The notes below the pieces were generated by a model. It ran no database searches. It worked only from the letters and a program-made list of their open reading frames with translations, and was not told the DNA's origin. The position numbers were made by a program, and so were the translations under genes. From the NCBI GenBank assembly GCA_964401685.1, contig CAYNZH010000007.1, positions 8,308-72,307 on the forward strand: a stretch of DNA of 64,000 nt, read 5' to 3'. Origin of the DNA: DASRQK01 sp964401685. GTDB taxonomy: Bacteria; Bacteroidota; Bacteroidia; Sphingobacteriales; Sphingobacteriaceae. The stretch's first letter is position 1. Every line of letters starts with the position of its first letter. Below, one piece after another: positions 16,956-25,626 of the stretch.

Positions 16956-19070
16956 TTACCTTAATGCCTCAGGAACAGGTTTTTCCAATAAGTACTGATA
17001 ATAAAATCTATATCTCTCCTTGCGGTCATAGTCGCTTTTTTCGCGCCCAAATCCGTGGCGGCTACCCGGATAAATCATAAGCTCAAAGGCTTTGTCCCTG
17101 CTGGTCAGGGCATCCACGAGCTGCATGGTGTTTTGCATGTGTACATTGTCGTCCATGTCGCCATGAAGAAGGCGTAATACACCCTTGTATTGGTCTACGT
17201 AGGTCAGAACCGAGCCGTTTTTATAGCCTTCAGGATTATCTTGTGGCGTATCCATAAATCTTTCTGTGTAATGGGTATCGTAAAGTTCCCAACTGGTCAC
17301 AGGCGCTCCGGCTATCCCAAAATCGAAGTAGTCAGCACCCTGAGTCAGCGCTAAAGACGTAATGTACCCGCCATAGCTATGACCGGTAATCAGAAGCTTG
17401 TCCTTTGCGACCCAGCTTTTTGCTTTTAGCCATTTTGCCGCCGTAATATAATCCTGCATTTCCCAGTAGCCGAGTTTTCGGTGCATAAGGGCAACACCCT
17501 CCTTGCCGAAATGTCCCGAAGCCCGATGATCCACGGCGATCTGAATAATTCCTTCATTGGCCCAGTGCTGGTTGGAGGTTCCCTTCCAAGTGTCTCTCAC
17601 CGTACCCGCATCCGGTCCGCCGTAAATACTGAAAATCACAGGGTATTCGATATTTTCATCAAAATCCGTCGGCCAGGTGATCGCTGCAGGCAACTGATAG
17701 CCGTCCGGTGTCGGGATATAGATGATCTCTGTTTTTGCATAATGGTAATCATCGAAATCGTCCGCTTTGCTATCAGCTAACTCCCGGACTATTTTGCCCT
17801 TTGTATCCATCAAACTGACCTTTGTCGGAGTAGAAACATTTGAATATGTAGTGATGAAGTGCTTTCCATCTGGAGAAATCCGCACTTGGTGGGTAAAATC
17901 ACCGAAAGTCAGTCGCTTCAGATTTTTCCCATTGAAACCTACGCTGTAAAGATCTACGGTCGTCGACTTCTCCTTTCTGGCGGTAAAGTAAAGAATTTTG
18001 GCTTTTTCGTCGATGTGCTCAATGCGGGAAACCTGCCAGGTTCCGGCGGTAATGGGGTTTACCAACGTTCCGTCCAGCGTGTAAAGATAATAGTGGGCCC
18101 AGCCAGTTTTATCGCTTTTCAGAATGTAATGCTGATTATCCGCCAGGTAAGTGATGCGCTCCGAGTGACTTAGATCGATCCATTCGTTTTGCTTTTCATC
18201 GTAAATTTCCGTTTTAGCGCCTGAATCGGGATCGACCATATAAAACTTCAAATTGGTCTGGTCGCGGTTCATCCACTGAACCATCATACTTTCGCTGTCA
18301 TGGCTCCAATAGGGCTGGCCGAAGTATTGATCTTCCTGCTCATCAAAATCGGCCCACACGACCGGGCTGCCTTCCACTTGCACAAAACCTACACGAACTG
18401 TAGGGTTGGAATCTCCGGCTTTGGGATAGCGGGTCTGTTCCAAATACCCGTGTTGCCCTCTTGAACCATATATAGGAAACATCGGGACCTGGGTATCGTC
18501 GAAACGCATAAAAGAAAGCTGACGACTGTCAGGCGACCACCAAAAAGCCTTGTAACGAGTCGAACGCCCCAGAATTTCTTCAAAATAGACCCAAGAGGCC
18601 CAACCGTTGTAAACGACTTCTGTGCCATCTGAGGTATAGCGAATTTCCTTGCCACTTTCCACGTGAACGGCAAAAAGATCGCTTTCTCTGGTGAAAGCCA
18701 CATATTTATTGTCCGGTGACAATGTAGGATTTTGCTCGGCAACCTCAGGCGAATGCGTCAATTGTCTTTCTGCACCCTGTCCTTCTCGTATAAAAATATC
18801 ATTGTTTTTGACCGTTACCGTAAAATCCGTACCCTGGGGTGGCGTATAGGGAGTCGCCGCGCCAGTTTTGATATTTACCTGAAAGACCTGGCGCTTTGCG
18901 GGATCGAATTCGAGATAATGCTGAGGATCAGCCCAGCCTTGTATCGAATTGATGGACTTGGTCAGCGACGGTTTTTGCCCTAGAGACTGTTCGAGATCAA
19001 GCCGCTTGGACTGCGTAAAGCCCTGATGAGCAAGCAGAAACAATAAAATAAGTGGTAAGAACCTTTTCAT
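16956..19070 (-). CDS. S9 family exported peptidase (DPP IV-like)
   Basis: Serine peptidase with an N-terminal beta-propeller and a C-terminal alpha/beta hydrolase, about 704 residues. It begins with signal peptide MKRFLPLILLFLLAHQGFTQ; the upstream in-frame ATG at 19097 overlaps leuS and would spoil the signal. The propeller spans about 60-440 (e.g. AFWWSPDSRQLSFMRFDD). The hydrolase has the nucleophile elbow GHSYGGYITSLAL, Asp in LLHGDMDDNVHMQ and His in YPGSRHGFGRE. DPP IV-type enzymes release dipeptides from protein N-termini; that specificity is inferred. The product is likely periplasmic and may supply dipeptides to the epimerase downstream. Confidence 0.9.
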   Translation of the reverse strand: MKRFLPLILLFLLAHQGFTQSKRLDLEQSLGQKPSLTKSINSIQGWADPQHYLEFDPAKRQVFQVNIKTGAATPYTPPQGTDFTVTVKNNDIFIREGQGAERQLTHSPEVAEQNPTLSPDNKYVAFTRESDLFAVHVESGKEIRYTSDGTEVVYNGWASWVYFEEILGRSTRYKAFWWSPDSRQLSFMRFDDTQVPMFPIYGSRGQHGYLEQTRYPKAGDSNPTVRVGFVQVEGSPVVWADFDEQEDQYFGQPYWSHDSESMMVQWMNRDQTNLKFYMVDPDSGAKTEIYDEKQNEWIDLSHSERITYLADNQHYILKSDKTGWAHYYLYTLDGTLVNPITAGTWQVSRIEHIDEKAKILYFTARKEKSTTVDLYSVGFNGKNLKRLTFGDFTHQVRISPDGKHFITTYSNVSTPTKVSLMDTKGKIVRELADSKADDFDDYHYAKTEIIYIPTPDGYQLPAAITWPTDFDENIEYPVIFSIYGGPDAGTVRDTWKGTSNQHWANEGIIQIAVDHRASGHFGKEGVALMHRKLGYWEMQDYITAAKWLKAKSWVAKDKLLITGHSYGGYITSLALTQGADYFDFGIAGAPVTSWELYDTHYTERFMDTPQDNPEGYKNGSVLTYVDQYKGVLRLLHGDMDDNVHMQNTMQLVDALTSRDKAFELMIYPGSRHGFGREKSDYDRKERYRFYYQYLLEKPVPEALR

Positions 19071-19089
19071 ATAGTTGGGTTTTAATAGT

Positions 19090-21888
19090 TTAAACAACCA
19101 AATTAATAATTCGCCCCGGCACGTAGATCAGCTTTTTGAGAGTCTTGCCATCGATATGCTTCTGCACATTCTCGTCCGCCAATACGCGCTCCTGTACTTC
19201 ATTTTCATTTAAATCCGTGGGCAAAAGTAAGTTGGCACGAACTTTTCCATTAATGGAGATGGGGTATGCGAATTCGCTTTCCACCAAAAAATCGGGATTG
19301 AATGCCGGGTAGTCAGCATAGGAAAGTGACCCGGCCGGATGACCCAGCAAAGCCCAAAGCTCCTCGGTGATGTGTGGTGCATACGGGTGAAGTACCACAG
19401 TCAAAGGCTCAAGAATCTGCTTTTTATTGCAACGCAGGTCGGTCAACTCATTGACACAAATCATAAATGCCGACACCGAGGTATTGAATGAAAAACGCTC
19501 TATATCTTCCTGCACTTTCTTGATGATTTTGTGTAAAGCTTTTTGTTCGGCCTTAGACGGCTCTTCGTCGGAGACAGAAAAACGCAGTTCCTGATCCTTG
19601 TCCTGCATGTGAAACAATTTCCAAAATTTACGCAGGAACTTGTACACTCCTTCAATACCGTTGGTGTTCCAGGGTTTGCTTTGCTCCAAGGGGCCGAGAA
19701 ACATTTCGTACATTCTGAGAGTATCGGCACCGTACTGCGCGATAATATCGTCTGGATTTACGACGTTGAACTTCGATTTGGACATCTTTTCCACCTCGTA
19801 GCCACAGTAATATTTCCCGTCATCCAATATAAATTGGGCATGCTGATATTCGGGTCGCGAATTTTTGAATTTTTCCAGATCCAGCACGTCCTGGTGGACA
19901 ATATTGACGTCCACGTGGAGGGCTACATGTGCGTACTGATCTTTCTGGCCGTGAGAAACATAGGTATTTGTACCCTTTCCTTCAGCATCTAGCACCCGGT
20001 AAACGAAATTACTCCGCCCCTGTATCATTCCCTGGTTAATAAGCTTTTTGAAGGGTTCTTCTTCAGGAACCAGGCCCAGATCTTTTAGAAATTTGTTCCA
20101 AAACCTGCTGTAGAGCAAATGTCCGGTCGCATGCTCAGAACCACCAATGTACAGATCTACATCCCGCCAATAATCGATCGCATCTTTCGAGGCAAACTCG
20201 CTTTGGTTCAAGTTGTCCATGTATCTATACCAATACCAGCTGGATCCTGCCCATCCGGGCATAGTACTCCACTCGTAGTCATAGCGATTGTTATACTTCC
20301 AGTTTTGCGCTCGTCCGAGTGGGGGTTCACCTGTTTCTGTTGGCAGATACTTGTCTATTTCGGGAAGTACCAAAGGTAAATCCTTCTCGTCTATCAATTG
20401 AGGAAGGCCGTCTTTGTAATAAACCGGCACGGGTTCTCCCCAATATCGCTGACGGCCGAATACCGCATCTCTGAGCCGATAATTGATCCTGGCCTTCCCT
20501 CTACCGCTGGATTCTAGCTTTTCAACAAGGATTTCAGTAGCTTCCTCGTACGCCAGACCGTTGACTAGATCTGAATTGATGTATCGTCCTTCTTTGGTGG
20601 GATCTGCTTGCCCGTCCAGTTGCTGCGCATCAGAGATCTGAAGTATAGGAAGGTTGAAGTGCGTTGCGAATAGATAATCACGCTGATCGCCGGAAGGCAC
20701 GCCCATGACCGCACCGGTACCATAGCCTGAAAGTACGTAATCGGCGATCCAAATGGGGACCTTCTCACCGGTTAGTGGGTGCAGGGCATAAGCTCCGGTA
20801 AATTCCCCGGACACAGCTTTGACGTCGGCCATGCGGTCGAGTTCGGATTTCTTCTTTGTCTTTTCTATATAAGCATCAACGGCAGCCTTCATTTCTGGCG
20901 TGGTCAGAGACGCTACCCACTCATGCTCGGGAGCGAGTGCAAGGAAGCTAACCCCGTAAATCGTATCTACACGTGTAGTAAAAACGTCGATAAATCGATC
21001 ATCGTCGTTATCAATCTGAAAGCGTACCAATGCGCCCGCGCTCTTTCCGATCCAATTTCTTTGCATTTCGACAAGAGGTTCTGGCCAGTCTACAGTTTCA
21101 AGCCCCCGCAGCAATCGTTCGGCATAGGCCGTGATCCGCATGCTCCACTGGAGCATTTTCTTTTGTTCTACCGGATAGCCTCCTCTTTCGGAAACTCCGT
21201 TTATTACCTCATCATTGGCAAGAACAGTACCCAAGGCGGCACACCAGTTCACCGTGCTTTCCTTTAAATAGGCCAGGCGGTACTTGAGAAGTTCTTTTTG
21301 TTGCTGGACCTCGTCCATAGCATGCCACTCCTGCGCAGTAAATGACAACGCGTCCTCATCGCAAGCTGCTTGTACCCCATAGGTACCATCTACCGCGAAA
21401 TGAGCTTCCAGGCGTTCTATTGACTCTGCTTTGTCCGTCGAGAGATTGTACCAGGAGGAAAACAACTGCTGAAAAATCCACTGTGTCCAGCGATAATATT
21501 CAGGCGAACTTGTTCTGACCTCCCGATCCCAGTCGAATGAAAAGCCGATTCTGTCGAGCTGCTCTCTGTATCGCGCTATATTGGTTTCGGTAGTAACTGC
21601 GGGATGCTGTCCGGTCTGAATGGCATATTGTTCCGCAGGCAGTCCAAAGGAATCATAACCCATAGGATGTAGCACATTGAAACCCTTCAATCTTTTGTAG
21701 CGCGCAAAAATGTCCGATGCAATATATCCCAGGGGATGTCCCACGTGTAAACCAGCCCCGGATGGATACGGAAACATATCCAACACGTAAAATTTGGGCT
21801 TGTCCGTCTGATGACTAACCTTAAATGTTTTATTTGCAGCCCAAAACCGCTGCCACTTATCCTCTATTCGTTTATGATGATAATCCAT
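19090..21888 (-). CDS. leuS: Leucyl-tRNA synthetase
   Basis: Charges tRNA-Leu with leucine. The 932-residue class I synthetase has the HIGH-type motif (GAGLHVGHPLGYIASD, about residue 44) and the KMSKS loop (VEKMSKSKFNVVNPDD, about 700). The CP1 editing domain shows FTTRVDTIYGVSFLALAPEHEW and YGTGAVMGVPSGDQRD. The catalytic core contains WAGSSWYWYRYMD and GGSEHATGHLLYSRFW. An insertion between the editing domain and KMSKS (FVYRVLDAEGKGTNTYVS to SRPEYQHAQF) makes it longer than the E. coli enzyme. A divergent ftsX starts 76 nt upstream. Confidence 0.97.
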   Translation of the reverse strand: MDYHHKRIEDKWQRFWAANKTFKVSHQTDKPKFYVLDMFPYPSGAGLHVGHPLGYIASDIFARYKRLKGFNVLHPMGYDSFGLPAEQYAIQTGQHPAVTTETNIARYREQLDRIGFSFDWDREVRTSSPEYYRWTQWIFQQLFSSWYNLSTDKAESIERLEAHFAVDGTYGVQAACDEDALSFTAQEWHAMDEVQQQKELLKYRLAYLKESTVNWCAALGTVLANDEVINGVSERGGYPVEQKKMLQWSMRITAYAERLLRGLETVDWPEPLVEMQRNWIGKSAGALVRFQIDNDDDRFIDVFTTRVDTIYGVSFLALAPEHEWVASLTTPEMKAAVDAYIEKTKKKSELDRMADVKAVSGEFTGAYALHPLTGEKVPIWIADYVLSGYGTGAVMGVPSGDQRDYLFATHFNLPILQISDAQQLDGQADPTKEGRYINSDLVNGLAYEEATEILVEKLESSGRGKARINYRLRDAVFGRQRYWGEPVPVYYKDGLPQLIDEKDLPLVLPEIDKYLPTETGEPPLGRAQNWKYNNRYDYEWSTMPGWAGSSWYWYRYMDNLNQSEFASKDAIDYWRDVDLYIGGSEHATGHLLYSRFWNKFLKDLGLVPEEEPFKKLINQGMIQGRSNFVYRVLDAEGKGTNTYVSHGQKDQYAHVALHVDVNIVHQDVLDLEKFKNSRPEYQHAQFILDDGKYYCGYEVEKMSKSKFNVVNPDDIIAQYGADTLRMYEMFLGPLEQSKPWNTNGIEGVYKFLRKFWKLFHMQDKDQELRFSVSDEEPSKAEQKALHKIIKKVQEDIERFSFNTSVSAFMICVNELTDLRCNKKQILEPLTVVLHPYAPHITEELWALLGHPAGSLSYADYPAFNPDFLVESEFAYPISINGKVRANLLLPTDLNENEVQERVLADENVQKHIDGKTLKKLIYVPGRIINLVV

Positions 21889-21964
21889 TTATTCGGGAAA
21901 TTCTAATTAGAAAGCGAAAATAGTAAATATATTCATTAAATTCGCCAAATAAAAGAAACGGCGC

Positions 21965-22843
21965 ATGGAAGTTTATGAAGTTAGCACCTCTTCTAAAAAA
22001 ACCAAATCGGTTTACGTATCGACGGTCATCAGTATTTCACTAGTTCTATTGATGACTGGTCTGTTCGGTCTCATTTTGATTCATGCTAAAAACCTTTCCC
22101 GTTATGTAAAAGAAAACATCGTCCTGAATGTGATGATGACTGAGGATACGACTGAAAAACAAGCGCTTGACTTTCAAAAGACACTCAGCGAGAATCCATA
22201 CGTACTCAGATCAGCGTATATTAGCAAAGATTCGGCGGCAGCGAATTTGTCCCGTGATCTGGGCGAGGATTTTGTTGCATTCCTGGGTTACAATCCACTT
22301 TCGCCCTCCATTGATGTGTTTCTCAAAGCCGAATATGCCAACCCGGATAGTGTGACCGCCTTTATTGACCTCATCGCCAAGAACGATCAGATCGATGAAG
22401 TTGTTTACCAGGAGTCTATGATTGAAATGATCAACAATAATATCCGGATTATCGGTCTCGTGATACTGTTTTTCGCGCTGATCCTGCTGATTATAGCGGT
22501 TGCCTTGATCAATAATACGATCAGGCTGGCGATTTACTCTCAAAGGTTTATCATCAAAAGTATGCAATTGGTAGGTGCAACCCGCTCATTTATTCAGAAG
22601 CCGTTTATCGGCTACGGCATCAAGCACGGATTTATAGGCGGAATCATCGCTATCGGCTTATTGCTGCTCACTATTTACTTAGCTCAAAGGGAGATACCTG
22701 AGCTTGCTCTGTTGGAAGATTGGTTCGAATTTAGCCTGGTCTTTCTTCTGGTAATCTGTTTGGGCATACTTATCGCGGCCTTGAGCACTTACTTTGCAGT
22801 GAGCAAGTATTTGCGCCTGAAATCCAATCAATTGTACCGCTAG
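21965..22843 (+). CDS. ftsX: Cell division protein FtsX
   Basis: Permease-like membrane partner of FtsE that transmits signals to septal cell-wall hydrolases. The 292 residues have the FtsX layout: a first membrane span (VYVSTVISISLVLLMTGLFGL), a periplasmic domain of about 120 residues, and three further spans (IIGLVILFFALILLIIAVALI, FIGGIIAIGLLLLTIYL, FSLVFLLVICLGILIAAL). The conserved KSMQLVGATRSFIQKPF region is present. No ftsE lies next to it. It starts the operon ftsX-DUF3098-uppP-truB-ribF. Confidence 0.92.
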   Translation: MEVYEVSTSSKKTKSVYVSTVISISLVLLMTGLFGLILIHAKNLSRYVKENIVLNVMMTEDTTEKQALDFQKTLSENPYVLRSAYISKDSAAANLSRDLGEDFVAFLGYNPLSPSIDVFLKAEYANPDSVTAFIDLIAKNDQIDEVVYQESMIEMINNNIRIIGLVILFFALILLIIAVALINNTIRLAIYSQRFIIKSMQLVGATRSFIQKPFIGYGIKHGFIGGIIAIGLLLLTIYLAQREIPELALLEDWFEFSLVFLLVICLGILIAALSTYFAVSKYLRLKSNQLYR

Positions 22844-22874
22844 ATTATAAATTAAACTATATTTTAGATAAAAA

Positions 22875-23105
22875 ATGGCTCAAAAACATACGAAAACAAA
22901 GGAAGGACTGATGTTCGGCAGAAGGAACTACTTGTTTCTCCTGATCAGCATTGGCATTGTTGCTCTGGGATTTATCCTGATGATGGGCAAGGAGGATATT
23001 TATAGTTTCACCAAAATCACCTTAGCTCCCCTGATCGTGGTACTTGGATTTGCTTTGGGAGTTGTTTCCATTTTAATAAAAGATAAAAACCACCATTCCA
23101 GGTAA
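22875..23105 (+). CDS. DUF3098 family small membrane protein
   Basis: A 76-residue protein with a short basic N-terminus and two membrane spans (NYLFLLISIGIVALGFILMM and ITLAPLIVVLGFALGVVSILI), ending in a charged tail. This is the DUF3098 pattern, found between ftsX and uppP in Bacteroidota. The function is unknown. It sits 31 nt after ftsX and 5 nt before uppP, clearly in the same operon. Confidence 0.85.
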   Translation: MAQKHTKTKEGLMFGRRNYLFLLISIGIVALGFILMMGKEDIYSFTKITLAPLIVVLGFALGVVSILIKDKNHHSR

Positions 23106-23110
23106 ATAAC

Positions 23111-23905
23111 ATGTCGATCTTTCAAGTTATTGTTTTAGCCATCGTCGAGGGCCTGACGGAGTTTTTACCGGTTTCATCCACTGGGCACATGATTTTAGCC
23201 TCTGCGTTGATGGGCATTGAGCCTACTCCCTTTGTCAAACTATTTACCATCGCCATACAGCTGGGAACCATACTTTCTGTACTCGTGCTCTATTACAAGC
23301 GCTTTTTGAAGTCGGTGGATTTTTACCTTAAGCTGGTCGTGGCTGCAATTCCAGCGGCGCTGTTAGGCTTTCTTTTCAGCGATAGAATAGACTTATTGCT
23401 CGAAAGTCCCTTAACTGTAGGTGTCTCCCTGGTGCTAGGGGGTGTGGTTCTCCTATTCGTGGATCGCTGGTTTCGAAATCCGCTACAAGACGATTCTGCC
23501 GACATTAGCTATATGCAAGCGCTTAAAATCGGCTTTTTCCAATGTCTGGCATTGATACCTGGCACGTCACGTTCAGCGAGTACCATTGTGGGGGGAATGA
23601 CCCAAAAACTCACGAGAAAAGCTGCTGCAGAATTTTCCTTTTTTCTGGCGGTACCCATGATGTTTGGAGCTACTTTAGTCAAATTGAAGCAGCATTTCGA
23701 CCAGGGCTATTCACTTAGCGGCGAGGAGATCAATCAATTGATTCTGGGGAACGTTATCGGATTTGTGGTTGCGATTTTGGCTATTAAATTTTTTATCGGC
23801 GTGATTTCCAAGTACGGATTCCGCGCTTTCGGGTGGTACAGGATTGTAATCGGCACGTTTATCATCGTGATGATTTTAACGGGCCAGAGCCTACAGGTAT
23901 TGTAA
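23111..23905 (+). CDS. uppP: Undecaprenyl-diphosphatase
   Basis: Integral membrane phosphatase of the BacA type that recycles undecaprenyl diphosphate to the monophosphate carrier. The 264 residues include the signature VEGLTEFLPVSSTGHMIL, with its catalytic Glu and Ser, and the second active-site motif LIPGTSRSASTIVGGM. About seven to eight membrane spans are visible, and the length is typical. It complements uppS at 458. It is followed 3 nt later by truB. Confidence 0.95.
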   Translation: MSIFQVIVLAIVEGLTEFLPVSSTGHMILASALMGIEPTPFVKLFTIAIQLGTILSVLVLYYKRFLKSVDFYLKLVVAAIPAALLGFLFSDRIDLLLESPLTVGVSLVLGGVVLLFVDRWFRNPLQDDSADISYMQALKIGFFQCLALIPGTSRSASTIVGGMTQKLTRKAAAEFSFFLAVPMMFGATLVKLKQHFDQGYSLSGEEINQLILGNVIGFVVAILAIKFFIGVISKYGFRAFGWYRIVIGTFIIVMILTGQSLQVL

Positions 23906-23908
23906 ATA

Positions 23909-24646
23909 ATGGAAAAGCAACCTAAAACCGAAGCGAATTTTCACTTCCAGGAAGGCGAAATACTATTGGTGGACAAGCCCTTCAAATGGACTAGCTTTGA
24001 TGTTATCCGGAAAATCAAATACAGCATGAAGCCGCTCAAAGCGAAGATAGGCCACGCGGGAACACTGGATCCGCTGGCAACAGGCTTACTCGTTATTTGT
24101 ACAGGTAAATTTACAAAAAAAATCGATACATTCCAAGCAGAAAAAAAAGAATATACCGGTACCATTGTATTGGGTGCAACGACTCCATCTTACGACCTGG
24201 AAACTGAAATAGATAGGGAATTTCCCATTGACCACATCAGCGACGCGGAAATTAGGCGTGTAGCCTCTACATTTATCGGTGAGATTGATCAAATACCACC
24301 GGCACACTCTGCTATCAAGCAAAATGGTGAACGCGTATACGAGAAAGCGAGGCGTGGTGAGGAGGTCGAGATGAAAACCAGGAAAATCACTATTTTTGAG
24401 CTGGAAATAACCCGAGTCAGTCTTCCCGAAGTGGAATTCCGGGTCATCTGCAGTAAAGGAACCTATATTCGCTCTCTCGCCTTCGATTTCGGGCAAAAAT
24501 TGTCGTCTGGCGCCTATCTGAAGAATTTAAGACGCACGCGCAGCGGGAACTTCAACGTTGACCATGCCTGGAACTTAGATGAGCTGATCGGGGCAATTAA
24601 TGGCGAAAGCCAAATTGAAGTAAAAAACAATGAAAGTTTACAATAA
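23909..24646 (+). CDS. truB: tRNA pseudouridine(55) synthase
   Basis: Makes pseudouridine 55 in the T-loop of tRNAs. The 245 residues show LLVDKPFKWTSFDVIRKIK, the catalytic motif GHAGTLDPLATGLL with its Asp nucleophile, YDLETEID, PPAHSAIKQNGERVYEKARRGE and CSKGTYIRSLAFDFG. The extra C-terminal PUA domain of the E. coli enzyme is short or absent. The end overlaps ribF by 17 nt; truB-ribF coupling is common in bacteria. Confidence 0.95.
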   Translation: MEKQPKTEANFHFQEGEILLVDKPFKWTSFDVIRKIKYSMKPLKAKIGHAGTLDPLATGLLVICTGKFTKKIDTFQAEKKEYTGTIVLGATTPSYDLETEIDREFPIDHISDAEIRRVASTFIGEIDQIPPAHSAIKQNGERVYEKARRGEEVEMKTRKITIFELEITRVSLPEVEFRVICSKGTYIRSLAFDFGQKLSSGAYLKNLRRTRSGNFNVDHAWNLDELIGAINGESQIEVKNNESLQ

Positions 24647-25613
24647 TTTAGAGGAATTTAAACCGCTGAAGAACGCGGTTGTCACTATCGGAACCTTCGA
24701 CGGAGTCCATTATGGGCATCAAAAAATCCTGGATTCCCTGAAGGAATGTGCAGAGAACACGCAGGGGGAGACCGTGCTACTTACGTTTTTCCCGCATCCG
24801 CGAATGATTTTACATCCGGAAGACGAATCTCTGAGACTGATCAACGATATCTACGAAAAGGTCGACCTGCTGGCCCAAGCGGGAATAGATCACCTCATTA
24901 TCACGCCCTTTACCCGTGATTTTTCCAATCAGACCCCTGAACAATATATTCGCGATGTGCTGGTCAATAAACTTGGCACCAAAACGATCGTCGTCGGCTA
25001 TGACCACCAATTTGGTAAGGATCGCCAGGGAACCATGAAGGAACTCCTGAAATATGCGCAGATTTATGATTTCAAAGTAAAACAAATTGCCGAACAGGAC
25101 ATCAACCAGGTCAGCGTTTCCTCGACCAAAATAAGGGAATCCCTGATAAAAGGTGATATTGCCTCGACGAATCTCTGCTTGGGGTACGCATTTAAAATGA
25201 ATGGCAAGGTAATCAGAGGCAATCAGCTGGGCCGGCAAATCGGATTTCCTACGGCAAACCTGCAGTTGCTTGAACCGCGAAAGCTTGTCCCAGCTTACGG
25301 GATCTATGCGATAAGGGCGAGGATTATGGAGCTTCCGAATCTACAGGAAAACGAAGAATATCAGCCTCAGGCTCCTATGGAAACAACTTATTTTGGCCTG
25401 GGCTACATCGGCAATCGCCCCACAGTAAACGGGGTAGGACGCAGCATCGAGGTCAATTTATTTGATTTCGACGGAGACCTGTACGACAAAATACTGAGCG
25501 TAGAATTCCTACATTTCATACGTTATGATGAACGCTTTGAGGATATGGAAAAGATGATCCGGCAGATGAAAGCGGATAGGGAAAAAGCCCTTTCCCTATT
25601 GGGTCTGCACTAA
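24630..25613 (+). CDS. ribF: Bifunctional riboflavin kinase / FAD synthetase
   Basis: Converts riboflavin to FMN and then to FAD. The N-terminal adenylyltransferase domain (residues 1-180) has VTIGTFDGVHYGHQKIL, FFPHPRMIL, VVGYDHQFGKDRQG and VSSTKIRESL. The C-terminal kinase domain (about 185-325) shows NQLGRQIGFPTANLQ, YGIYAIRA and GYIGNRPTVNG. The length of 327 is normal. This is the last gene of the ftsX operon; the next gene is convergent 14 nt away with no obvious terminator hairpin between them. Confidence 0.95.
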   Translation: MKVYNNLEEFKPLKNAVVTIGTFDGVHYGHQKILDSLKECAENTQGETVLLTFFPHPRMILHPEDESLRLINDIYEKVDLLAQAGIDHLIITPFTRDFSNQTPEQYIRDVLVNKLGTKTIVVGYDHQFGKDRQGTMKELLKYAQIYDFKVKQIAEQDINQVSVSSTKIRESLIKGDIASTNLCLGYAFKMNGKVIRGNQLGRQIGFPTANLQLLEPRKLVPAYGIYAIRARIMELPNLQENEEYQPQAPMETTYFGLGYIGNRPTVNGVGRSIEVNLFDFDGDLYDKILSVEFLHFIRYDERFEDMEKMIRQMKADREKALSLLGLH

Positions 25614-25626
25614 TAACTCGGAAAAA

